The notes under the pieces are model-generated. The model was not told the origin of the DNA. It worked only from the letters and a program-made list of their open reading frames with translations, and made no database searches. A stretch of DNA of 64,000 nt from Actinacidiphila rubida (GTDB lineage Bacteria; Actinomycetota; Actinomycetes; Streptomycetales; Streptomycetaceae): assembly GCF_900110255.1 (NCBI RefSeq), contig NZ_FODD01000013.1, forward strand, positions 1 to 64,000, read 5' to 3'. Positions 49,508 through 57,592 of the stretch are shown piece after piece. The position numbers were made by a program, and so were the translations under genes. Each line of letters starts with the position of its first letter. The stretch's first letter is position 1.

Positions 49508-50629
49508 ATGGAACGACCCACGGGCGCGGCCGGCCGGTCGACCGGAGGGCACGGGCCGGTACCGGCCGCCCTGGACCGTGCCGTGGACCTGGTCCGGTCG
49601 CGGGGTGCCGCGGCGCAGTTGTGCGTGCTGCGGGACGGCGAGGTCGTGGTCGACGAGGCGGTCGGGTGCGCGCCGGACGCCCTGTTCTGGACCTTCTCGG
49701 CGGGCAAGCCGCTGATCGCGCTGCTGGTGCACCTGCTGGCCGAACGGGGCGCGCTGGCCCTGGACGATCCGGTGGCCCGGCACTGGCCGGAGTTCGGGAG
49801 GCACGGCAAGGAGCGGGTCACGGTCCGGCAGGTGCTGCGGCACCGCTCCGGGCTGGCGACCGCCCGCGGGATGCTCGGCGACGCGCTCGCGATGACGGAC
49901 TGGCAGCGCTCGGTGCGGGCCCTGGAGGGCGCCCGCCTGCGCTGGCCGCCGGGACGCCTGCCCGCCTACCAGCCGATCGCCTACGGCTTCGTGCTGGGCG
50001 AGGTGGCCCGCCGTGTCACCGGGACTCCGCCCGCGGACCTGCTGACGTCGGAACTGCTGGCGCCGCTCGGGCTGACCGGCCTGCATCCGGTGCTGCCCGG
50101 CGAGCTGTGGCCTCGGCACGTGCCCGTGCGCGGCCGCGGCCCGGCCGCCGCGGTCACGCAGCGCGTGGTGAACCGGCGGCGTGTGCGGCACGCGGTCATC
50201 CCCTCCGCGGGCGTGTCCGCCGACGCGCGCAGTCTGGCCGCGTTCTACGGCATGCTGCTCGACGGCGGCCGGGCCGGCGGCGCCCGCGTCCTGCTGCCGT
50301 CGACGGTGGCCGAGGCCCGGCGCCCGTCGTCCGACGGCCGCGAGGTGGACCGCGTCATCAAGCTGCCCGTCCGCTGGGCCCAGGGCTTCCAACTCGGCGG
50401 TCCCGTTCCGGAGGACGGACTCGTGCCGGCCCTCGCCCGGACCCCGCCGATGGGCCGGCTCAGCCACCCGGACGCCTTCGGCCACAACGGCAGCAACTGC
50501 TGCCTCGCCTGGGCCGATCCGCACCGCCGTATCGCGTTCGCGTACCTCACGGACCGTCTCACCACCTCGCCCGAGGCGGCCCGTCACCTGTGCGACGTCA
50601 GCGACGCCGTGCTCGCGGCCCTCGACTGA
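49508..50629 (+). CDS. Beta-lactamase-fold serine hydrolase (class C/EstB-like)
   Basis: The 373-residue product has the SxxK motif WTFSAGKPLIALL (S64, K67), a YxP/N-position motif RLPAYQPIAYGFVLGE, and the third motif FGHNGSNCCLAW in place of KTG. RHRSGLATARG is the usual loop. No signal peptide is seen, so it is probably cytoplasmic. The set suits esterases or D-aminopeptidases of the family rather than a true beta-lactamase. It is flanked by genes without an evident link. Confidence 0.85.
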   Translation: MERPTGAAGRSTGGHGPVPAALDRAVDLVRSRGAAAQLCVLRDGEVVVDEAVGCAPDALFWTFSAGKPLIALLVHLLAERGALALDDPVARHWPEFGRHGKERVTVRQVLRHRSGLATARGMLGDALAMTDWQRSVRALEGARLRWPPGRLPAYQPIAYGFVLGEVARRVTGTPPADLLTSELLAPLGLTGLHPVLPGELWPRHVPVRGRGPAAAVTQRVVNRRRVRHAVIPSAGVSADARSLAAFYGMLLDGGRAGGARVLLPSTVAEARRPSSDGREVDRVIKLPVRWAQGFQLGGPVPEDGLVPALARTPPMGRLSHPDAFGHNGSNCCLAWADPHRRIAFAYLTDRLTTSPEAARHLCDVSDAVLAALD

Positions 50630-50857
50630 CCGGGCGCGCGCCGGTGGCGGCCCGGGCGCGGCCGCGCGTGCCGCGCGCCCCGCGCACCTCCGGAAACGGT
50701 GACTCCGCGTGACCCGATCGCCGTTCCCGGTGATCCCTCTCTCGTGGGCGAAGCCGACACGTCTGTTATTGAATAGGTCATCTCGGGGCTTCATCGCAGG
50801 GACTCGGATATGCCTCCGGCCACGTGCCGGAGACGGCGAGCGAGGTGAGAGGGCCGC

Positions 50858-53155
50858 ATGGACTCCAGCTCCTCTTCTTCCTCCTCCCCGAAGCCGCCGT
50901 CACCGCCGTCACCTGCGGCGACGCCGTCCCCGGCGTCCTCCTCGTCCCCGCAGCCCCCGCGACCCGCACAGCCCCCGTCGTCGCCCCCGGCTCCGCCCGC
51001 GCCCGACTCGCCGCCCGACCTCGTCAGCCGTGCCCTGGAGAGCTACATCCCGGAGGACGAGCAGGAAGCGGCGGACGGCGAACCCCGTCCCGCCTCGGAG
51101 GCGGAGCCCGAGCGCCCGGCCGGGGGCGAGGACGGCGGAGGCGGCGCCCAGGAGCAGATCCTGGGCGCGGTCACCCTGGACCCGGACCTGCGGATCGTCG
51201 GCTCGAACCTGGACGCGCCGGCGTTCCACGGGCTCGGGGTCACGCCGGGAATGGCCTTCGTGGACCTGCTGCCGCCCGGCGACGTGCCGACGGTCACGCG
51301 GCGTCTGCGGCAGGTCATGGAGACCCGGGAGGCGCACGTCGCGCGAGTGCAGCGGCTGCGCCGCGAGGACGGCTCCGAGCTGGTGGTCTCGATGAGCATC
51401 CTGGCGGCCGCGGCGTCGCGGGAGGGGCTGACCGTCTCCCTCATCGCCATGGCCAAGCGGCTGCACCAGTACGCCTCGGAGACCGCGATCGGCACGTCGC
51501 TGGACATCGGCGACACGGCGCAGTCCCTCGCCCAGTCGCTGCTGGCCTGGGGGGACGTCGCGGCCGTGGACCTCGACTTCTCCGTGTGGTCGGGCGAGGC
51601 GGTCACCGCGCACGTGCGGGGGCGCATCAGGCTGCGGCGCGCGGCCCTCGTGCCGGACCGGGTCTGGCCCGACGGGTACGTGACGCCGGGCGAGGACTTG
51701 CCTCGCGAGGCGAGCCGGCTGCTGTCCCTGGCGGTCCGGCGCACCGACACCGCGCAGGCCGTCGTCATCCCGGACCGCGAGACGGTCGAACGGGTGCTCG
51801 GTGGTCCGCGCCTGGTGCGCGCGCTGGTGCCCGGGGAACGTCCGGCGGGCGTGTGCTGCGTCCCGCTCGTGCTGGAGGGCGCGGAGGACGCCCGGCCGAT
51901 CGTGCTGGGCCTGGCGGAGGTGTGGCGCCGTCCGGACCGGCCGTTCGAGGACAGCGAGCTGCTGGACCTGCAGGAGCTGGTGGCGAGGACCGCCCACCAC
52001 GTCGATCTGGCCCGGCGGCACCAGCGCGAGCACGCCCAGGTGCTGGCGCTGCAGCGGCGGCTGCTGCCGCGGGCCGGCGGCGACACCATCGAGATCGCCA
52101 GCGTGTATCTGCCGACCACCCCCGACAGCGCGGGCGTCGGCGGCGACTGGGTGAACAGCTTTCCGCTGCCCAGCGCCCGGACCGCGCTGGTCGTCGGCGA
52201 CGTCGTCGGGCACGGGCTGGGGGCCGCCGCGGCCATGGGCCAGCTGAGCATGGAGGCCCGCGCACTGCTGTCGGCGGGCCTGGGGCCCGAGGAGGTGCTG
52301 GAGCACCTCGACGAGACCGTCACCATCCTGGACGACGCGGAGGCCGGGCTCGCGGCCGGCTACAGCGCGCTGGGGTCGACGTGCTGCGTCGCGGTCTACG
52401 ACCCGGTCAGCCACCAGGTGGTGCTGTCCAGCGCGGGGCACCTGCCGCCGGTCCTGGTCCTTCCCGACGGGTCGGCGACGGTGCTCCCCGTGCTGCCGCA
52501 TCCCGGGCTCGGGGCCGAGTTCGCCCTGCGGGAGCCGTTCGACGTGCACAGCTTCGCCGCGCCGCCCGGGTCGCTGATCGCCCTGTACACCGACGGCCTG
52601 GTGGAGGATCCGGCCGTCCCCATCGACGAGGGCATCGCCCGGCTGGCCGAGGCGGTGAGCAGGGTGCACCCCTGGGACGACCTGGAACCGGCCGCTCGGC
52701 GCCTGGTCGCCGAGCTGGCACCCAAGGGCCCGCAGCGCGACGACGTGACGCTGCTGCTGGCGCGCATGGCGGGCGTCCGCAGGGGCGACACGGCCGGGTG
52801 GCGGCTGCCGGCGCGGGACGACGCCGCCCCCCGGGCGCGCGCGCTGGCCGGCGAGGTGCTGCGGGGGTGGGAGGTCAGGGCCGACACGCGGTACAACGCG
52901 CAACTGGTGATCGACGAGCTGGTCGCGAACGCGGTGCGCTACGCCACGGGACCCGTCACGGTGCGGCTGATCAGGGCGGGACACGGCCTGCTGTGCGAGG
53001 TCGGGGACACCGGCAACGGCCGCCCTCGGCTGCGCCCGGCCGGCCTGCTGGACGACCGGGGGCGCGGCCTGCGGGTCGTGCACCGGCTCACGACCCGGTG
53101 GGGCGTGCGGTGGATCGACGCCGGCAAGGTCGTGTGGGCGGAGATCGCGAAGTGA
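50858..53155 (+). CDS. PAS/GAF-SpoIIE phosphatase with C-terminal HATPase and long disordered N-terminus
   Basis: The 765-residue product starts after GAGAGGGCCGC. Residues 1-100 are Ser/Pro-rich then acidic and likely disordered. A PAS-like domain (about 100-200, ILGAVTLDPDLRIVGSNLDA) and a GAF-like domain (about 210-385) follow. The SpoIIE/PP2C domain (about 395-625) has GVGGDWVNSFPL, VVGDVVGHGLGAA and QRDDVTLLLARM; WVN replaces the common WYD but the metal-binding GGD is kept. The HATPase_c_2 region (about 640-760) has YNAQLVIDELVANAVRYATG and DRGRGLRVVHRLTTRWG. It matches the domain plan of the protein at 36604. Confidence 0.88.
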   Translation: MDSSSSSSSSPKPPSPPSPAATPSPASSSSPQPPRPAQPPSSPPAPPAPDSPPDLVSRALESYIPEDEQEAADGEPRPASEAEPERPAGGEDGGGGAQEQILGAVTLDPDLRIVGSNLDAPAFHGLGVTPGMAFVDLLPPGDVPTVTRRLRQVMETREAHVARVQRLRREDGSELVVSMSILAAAASREGLTVSLIAMAKRLHQYASETAIGTSLDIGDTAQSLAQSLLAWGDVAAVDLDFSVWSGEAVTAHVRGRIRLRRAALVPDRVWPDGYVTPGEDLPREASRLLSLAVRRTDTAQAVVIPDRETVERVLGGPRLVRALVPGERPAGVCCVPLVLEGAEDARPIVLGLAEVWRRPDRPFEDSELLDLQELVARTAHHVDLARRHQREHAQVLALQRRLLPRAGGDTIEIASVYLPTTPDSAGVGGDWVNSFPLPSARTALVVGDVVGHGLGAAAAMGQLSMEARALLSAGLGPEEVLEHLDETVTILDDAEAGLAAGYSALGSTCCVAVYDPVSHQVVLSSAGHLPPVLVLPDGSATVLPVLPHPGLGAEFALREPFDVHSFAAPPGSLIALYTDGLVEDPAVPIDEGIARLAEAVSRVHPWDDLEPAARRLVAELAPKGPQRDDVTLLLARMAGVRRGDTAGWRLPARDDAAPRARALAGEVLRGWEVRADTRYNAQLVIDELVANAVRYATGPVTVRLIRAGHGLLCEVGDTGNGRPRLRPAGLLDDRGRGLRVVHRLTTRWGVRWIDAGKVVWAEIAK

Positions 53156-53367
53156 CCGGAGGGGCGCCGGGCGTGACGAGGGAGCCTTGGCGCGTTCGCG
53201 GGAGCACGGGAGGAGCACGGGGCGCGGGGAGCGAGGACCGGCGCGCGTGGGGCGCATCAGCGCATCGAGCATACGGCGGTCAACGCTTTGCGCGCCGGCG
53301 TACGCCCGGACCGGGGAACGCGCGGCGCGCAAGGGAGGGCACGGAGTGGGCCCTGCGTCACGGCCGG

Positions 53368-53383
53368 CTGTACAGCTGTACAG
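53368..53383. repeat. 16-base palindrome made of two CTGTACAG units
   Basis: CTGTACAG is itself palindromic and occurs twice in tandem, within GGCCGG...GGACGGCC. It lies between the convergent SpoIIE and type III PKS genes, 27 bases beyond the PKS stop. It could be a terminator stem or a protein site. Confidence 0.6.
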
Positions 53384-53410
53384 GACGGCCACAGGGGCCT
53401 CAGCCCCGCG

Positions 53411-54595
53411 TCACAGCCACTCACCCTCGATGGCGGTGGCGGTCAGGCCCGGAGCCGCCGCGTAGAGCACGGCCCGGTTGCCCGCCTCCTGGCCGGCGTC
53501 GTGGGCGCGGCGCAGGATGTCGAAGACGGCGGCGCCGCCGCGGTTGCCCGTGGTGTAGCTGTCCCGGCTGAAGCGCAGCAGGTCGTCCGGCCACGTGTCG
53601 GGCATGGTCTGCTCCATGTACTCCAGCACGCGGGTGCCGCCGGGGTGCGCGAGGAGGACGTCGGGGTGCCACGCCTGGCCGTCGCCGGCGTGCCGCTCGC
53701 CCAGCCACTCCCACATGGACGTGACGGTCTCCTGGACGGCGCGGGGGCCGCGGCGGTCCATGACGAAGTGCGTGCCGTCGGTGCGGGTCTCCAGCCGGTG
53801 CAGGTCCTGGGTGCCGGGCAGGGTGTCGTGCCAGGAGGCGTCCAGCCGCAGCACGGCCTCGGGCCGCGGGCGGCCGGTGACCACGGCGGCGACGGCGGTG
53901 TCGGCGAAGAGCAGCCGGACGATCAGGGATTCCAGGGTGTCGTCGGCGGGCTGGTAGGTGGTGCTCAGCGCCTCCGATATGACGACCAGGACCACGCGGT
54001 CCGGGTCCGCCGCGACCAGCTCGGCGGCCAGCGCCAGGGAGCGGGTACCGGCGATGCACGCCCACTGCGTGGCCGGGAGCAGCAGCGCGTCGTCGCTCAG
54101 GTCCAGGCGGTCGGCCAGGGCGACGTCGAGGCCGGGCAGCGCCGGGGTGGTGGAGTTGCTGGTGATCAGGCAGTCCACGTCGGAGGCGTCGATGCCGGCG
54201 ATCTGCAGGGCCCCGCGCGCCGCGCGCTCCCCGTACGCCTGTACGGCCTCCCACGCGGGCTCGGTGCGCTCCTGGACGGTCTGCGGTGCCGGAATCGCCT
54301 CCAGCGCGGTGATCACACGGTCGACGTCCTCAGGGGAGAACCCGTCGCGGATCAGTGCCTCGCGGGCCGCACCGGCGCCCGGGGCGCCGAGGCCGTTCCC
54401 CGCGCCGGGTGCGGTGGCGGCCTCCAGCGGCAGCATCCACCCGCGGGCCTCGATACCCGTGCTGGACGCGATGCCGTCCATCCGCGACAGCCACGGCGCT
54501 TCGGGGTGCCGGTCGCGCACCTCCGCCAGGATCCGGTCGGTCTCCACGGAGTTCTCGCCGTGGATCACCGCGGGCGGGCACAGGTATGCGGTCAC
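53411..54595 (-). CDS. Type III polyketide synthase (chalcone/germicidin synthase family)
   Basis: The 394-residue product shows the thiolase fold with the Cys-His-Asn triad: C180 in ATQWACIAGTRSLALAAE, H317 in LLAHPGGTRVLEYM and N351 in YTTGNRGGAAVFDIL, spaced as in chalcone synthase. The C-terminal VLYAAAPGLTATAIEGEWL corresponds to the GFGPG loop, here without the usual glycines. The GTG at 54595 is preferred to that at 54604 because GAAAGG abuts the latter. It would extend an acyl-CoA with malonyl units to a pyrone or phenol. GCGCATCA direct repeats one helical turn apart lie upstream. No tailoring oxygenase adjoins it. Confidence 0.85.
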   Translation of the reverse strand: MTAYLCPPAVIHGENSVETDRILAEVRDRHPEAPWLSRMDGIASSTGIEARGWMLPLEAATAPGAGNGLGAPGAGAAREALIRDGFSPEDVDRVITALEAIPAPQTVQERTEPAWEAVQAYGERAARGALQIAGIDASDVDCLITSNSTTPALPGLDVALADRLDLSDDALLLPATQWACIAGTRSLALAAELVAADPDRVVLVVISEALSTTYQPADDTLESLIVRLLFADTAVAAVVTGRPRPEAVLRLDASWHDTLPGTQDLHRLETRTDGTHFVMDRRGPRAVQETVTSMWEWLGERHAGDGQAWHPDVLLAHPGGTRVLEYMEQTMPDTWPDDLLRFSRDSYTTGNRGGAAVFDILRRAHDAGQEAGNRAVLYAAAPGLTATAIEGEWL

Positions 54596-55009
54596 GATGG
54601 GCACCTTTCGACGGAGAGCCTCGAGTCACGTGAACGGTCCGGCGCCATGACGCCGGTCACTTCGGAACCTTCTGACCAAATGCGCATCAAAGCGCATCAG
54701 TTCACTCGTTCACGGGCAATTGGGACGATAGAGGCTCACGTGACGTCGCCGCAGTGACCGGGGCCACGTCCGCAGGGTGTCCAGGGGCGCCGCAACCCCG
54801 TTTCGGCCGTTTATATCGGGCTTTTCGGGCGTACCTGTGGAGCCCGTCACACCAGGCGTCCCACAGACGAAGGCGCCTACCGGTCGTGAAGCGGACCGGC
54901 CCGGACCCGGCGGGGGAAGGGCGGGCGGGGCGGGGCCCCGCTGGCCCTCTCGTGTCTCAGCGCGCGTTGCGGGGCTTCCACGGGAAGGTGAGCAGGCATC
55001 GCCGATCAC
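54596..55009. other. Intergenic region upstream of type III PKS
   Basis: The gap holds the GCGCATCA repeats near the PKS gene and, towards 54960-55009, sequence that once may have encoded the end of the deformylase fragment. No intact gene was seen. Confidence 0.4.
54682..54699. promoter_or_regulatory. Direct repeat element upstream of type III PKS
   Basis: GCGCATCA occurs at 54682 and 54692, ten bases apart, about 90 bases upstream of the PKS start in a locally AT-richer promoter region. Spacing of one helical turn suggests binding of one regulator on one face. Confidence 0.45.
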
Positions 55010-55200
55010 CACGGCCGCGCCGTCCTTGTCCTGGCCGCGCACCACCGCCCTGGCGTGGCGGTGCAGCCCGACGGTGGGGCCGGGGACGGACAGGCAGCCC
55101 TCCTCCGCTTCGAGCAGGCGGCGCTCCCCCGACTCCTCGGCCTCGTCCACGACCGGGTTGAGGACGTGGCCGCCGATACGCACGGGCTCCGACGGCGGGC
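55010..55200 (-). pseudogene. Peptide deformylase fragment (central part only)
   Basis: Directly after the methyltransferase stop, the minus strand reads VRIGGHVLNPVVDEAEESGE, RRLLEAEEGCLSVPG and AVVRGQDKDGAAVV. EGCLS is peptide deformylase motif 2, carrying the metal-ligand cysteine, with the strand order expected around it. The N-terminal GxGLAAxQ motif and the C-terminal HExxDHLxG motif are both missing, and the frame then loses homology. It is a truncated remnant and cannot be active. Confidence 0.65.
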
Positions 55201-55932
55201 TCAGGAGCGGCGCGCGACGAACACGAACTCCCGTCCGGGGCGGTCGGGTGCGTCCCGCACACTCTCCACCGTGTAGCCGTGCGCGGCCAGTTCACCCTCG
55301 ACCTCGTCGCGCTCACGGAAGCGCAGCGTCGACTCGGACGTCAGTACCTGCCCGTCGGAGGCGAACACGTACGTCGACCGGAACGTCACCAGCGGCAGGC
55401 TCACGTCCAGCGTCTCGACCCAGGTGTCCACGTCGCCGACGCCTTCGATCCAGGTGCGGCGGCGGGAGTCGTCCGGGTTCCACTCGGTCCACGCACGCCG
55501 GGCCGGATCACGGGTCTCGAACACCAGGCGCCCGCCGGGGCGCAGTGCCGCCCAGGTGCCGGCGAGCATGCACTGCCAGGCCGGGGCGTCGGCGAGCGCC
55601 TGGGCCGCGTTGCCCGTCATCGTCACCATGTCCGCCTGCGCCGAGGGCAGTTCACCCGCGTCTCCGTGGATCCACCGCACCCGTCCGGCGCCGGGCTTGC
55701 GCTCGGCCACGTCCAGGGACGCGCGCGCCGGGTCGACGCCGGTGACCTCGAACCCGCGTGCGGTCAGGAGCAGCGCGAACACCCCCGTGCCGCAGCCGAG
55801 GTCCAGCACGTGGCGGGCCCCGAACTCCGCCGCCATTCCGAGGTACGCGTCGAGGTCGCGGCGGTCGGGGTCCAGCGGGTCGTAGATCGCGGCGAGCCGG
55901 GGGTGGGCGAAACAGGCGTCGGCATCCGTCAT
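55201..55932 (-). CDS. Class I SAM-dependent methyltransferase
   Basis: The 243-residue product carries RHVLDLGCGTGVFALLLTAR (motif I), EVTGVDPARASLDVAERK (motif II), DMVTMTGNAAQALADAPAW and LRPGGRLVFETRDPARRAW (motif III), the usual small-molecule methyltransferase series. The ATG has no ribosome site but TAGAGT lies 7 bases before it. The N-terminus CFAHPRLAAIYDPLDPDRRD is typical of a large actinobacterial subgroup without known substrate. Confidence 0.88.
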   Translation of the reverse strand: MTDADACFAHPRLAAIYDPLDPDRRDLDAYLGMAAEFGARHVLDLGCGTGVFALLLTARGFEVTGVDPARASLDVAERKPGAGRVRWIHGDAGELPSAQADMVTMTGNAAQALADAPAWQCMLAGTWAALRPGGRLVFETRDPARRAWTEWNPDDSRRRTWIEGVGDVDTWVETLDVSLPLVTFRSTYVFASDGQVLTSESTLRFRERDEVEGELAAHGYTVESVRDAPDRPGREFVFVARRS

Positions 55933-55939
55933 GGCTCCG

Positions 55940-55945
55940 ACTCTA
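55940..55945 (-). promoter_or_regulatory. Candidate -10 box for leaderless methyltransferase gene
   Basis: TAGAGT on the minus strand ends 7 bases before the ATG at 55932. Confidence 0.5.
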
Positions 55946-56142
55946 AGCCGGTGAACGCCCGGTTACCGGTGTGACGGTGATGTCACCGCCGTGCCCCAGG
56001 GCCGTTTCGGGGCTGCCGAAGAGCCCGGCCGGTGGGGCATCGTGGCGGTGCGGGGCGAAGGCGTGCCCCGGGCCGAGCCGGGGGGCGGCGCGGGGCCGGC
56101 CGAGGGCCGGCTGGCATGGGACCACAACAGGGGGCTGGCAGG

Positions 56143-57249
56143 GTGGAGTTCACGGTCGGGCGCAGACTCGCGCGGCGCGCGAGGACGACGCTGGCGTTCG
56201 CCGGCGCAGGGGTGCTGGCAGGACTGGCCTGGCTGGTCGCCGGGCGGGGCGGCGGGGTCGCCGGCCCGCTCGTCGTCATCGTGCTCTCGTCGGCCGGGCT
56301 GTGGGGCGGGTGGAGCGAACTCGCCCGCTCCCGGAAGCCGTTCCGGCTGCGCGTCGACGACTTCGGCATCACCCTGCACGACGCGGAGCTGAGCTGGGAG
56401 CAGATCGACGCGGTCGCGCTGCACCATCCGCCGCGCTCCGACGACGAGTCGCAGCCGCCGCCGCTGCTGGTGCTGTGGCCGGCACCGGGCGTCGGCCTGC
56501 CGCGGCGGCCGGACCGCGGCCAGGGCGTGCTGTCGAACGTGCTCGCCGACGCGGGGCAGGTGCGCCTCCGCTACACCCTGGCGCGGACCCACGACCTGGA
56601 CCAGAGCGTGACGGACCTGGCGGGCGCGCTCGCGCGCCACGGCGGCGCCCGGTTCGAGACCGCGCCGCGGGCCGTGCGGCAGCCGACGCCGCTGTCCGTG
56701 GCAGGCCCGGAGCACCGCGGTCCGAAGCCCGAGGTGTTCTTCACGCCGGCGATTCCGGGCCCCGCGCGCACGGCCCGGGGTCTCGCCGCCGGAGCCCTGC
56801 TGGCCCTGGCCGCCGTCCTGCTGCTGCCGCTGGCGGACCTGGCCACCCGGCGTGAACTTCCCTTCTCACCCGTCCTGTTCGGCCCGTGGTTCGCGGTGAC
56901 GGCGGCCGCCTGGTGGCTGGGCGTGCACTCCCTCCGACGCTGGCGCCGCCCGCTGCGGCTGCGGGTCGGGCCCGACGGTCTGGGGGTGCGGGACGTCGCG
57001 GGCACGGAGTTCTGGGTGCCGTGGGAGGCGGTGGCCGCGGTCACCGTCGGTCCCTGCCCCGGCGCCAGCGACACCCGGCAGTGGCTGATCGTCTGGCCGG
57101 TGCCGGGCGTCCCGCTGGCCCGCGAGAGCTCCCACGTGGTCGACGGCCACGTGGCGCACGTGCTCGTGCGGCTGGACCGCCTGCCCGGCGGGGCCGAACG
57201 GATCGGCCCGGCGGTGCAGTCCTTCGCCGGCGAGCGCTTCTCCGCGTGA
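56143..57249 (+). CDS. Membrane protein with two tandem TM-hairpin/PH-like units
   Basis: The 368-residue product starts at GTG (EFTVGRRLARRARTTLAFAG). Each half has two hydrophobic helices followed by a beta-rich soluble part. The first is FRLRVDDFGITLHDAELSWE, QIDAVALHHPP, LLVLWPAPGVGLP. The second is LRLRVGPDGLGVRDVAGTEF, WEAVAAVTVGP and LIVWPVPGVPLARESSH. The clear internal similarity indicates duplication. Bacterial PH-like (bPH) membrane proteins have this plan, but no function is known. AGGGGG upstream is a plausible ribosome site. Confidence 0.75.
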   Translation: MEFTVGRRLARRARTTLAFAGAGVLAGLAWLVAGRGGGVAGPLVVIVLSSAGLWGGWSELARSRKPFRLRVDDFGITLHDAELSWEQIDAVALHHPPRSDDESQPPPLLVLWPAPGVGLPRRPDRGQGVLSNVLADAGQVRLRYTLARTHDLDQSVTDLAGALARHGGARFETAPRAVRQPTPLSVAGPEHRGPKPEVFFTPAIPGPARTARGLAAGALLALAAVLLLPLADLATRRELPFSPVLFGPWFAVTAAAWWLGVHSLRRWRRPLRLRVGPDGLGVRDVAGTEFWVPWEAVAAVTVGPCPGASDTRQWLIVWPVPGVPLARESSHVVDGHVAHVLVRLDRLPGGAERIGPAVQSFAGERFSA

Positions 57250-57592
57250 CCGGGCCCGCTGTCGGGCTGCCGGGCTTGCCGGCCAGCCTGCTGATCCGGG
57301 CACGACCGCCGGTCGGGCCGCGCCCGCGGCGTCGACGGAACCGGCCGAACCGGCCGGAACTGCGCGGCGCACACCGGCCGGAGGACCGGCGGGGCGGAGG
57401 CCGGACTCGCCGGCCGCGGGGCGCCGCCGGGATCGGACGGGCAGCGTGGTTCCGATGGCGGCGCAGCCATGGTCGGTCAGCGTCACGCGGGGCGCGGCGG
57501 AAAGCCCCGCCCGCGTGACGCCGCGGCCGTCCGTCTCACCGGCGTTCCGCCAACTCGGACACCTCCGGCGGATGTTGCCGGCCGGGACGGCG
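57250..57592. other. Convergent intergenic region, no gene seen
   Basis: The region is rich in CCGGCC words and may form several small stems (ACCGGCCGGAGGACCGG near 57375), which could act as terminators. Frames here are Arg/Pro/Gly-rich shadows without start signals. Confidence 0.4.

Noticed and set aside
49508..50629. True beta-lactamase conferring antibiotic resistance
   Set aside because: No signal peptide, and the KTG motif is replaced by HNG, which fits esterase-like members better.
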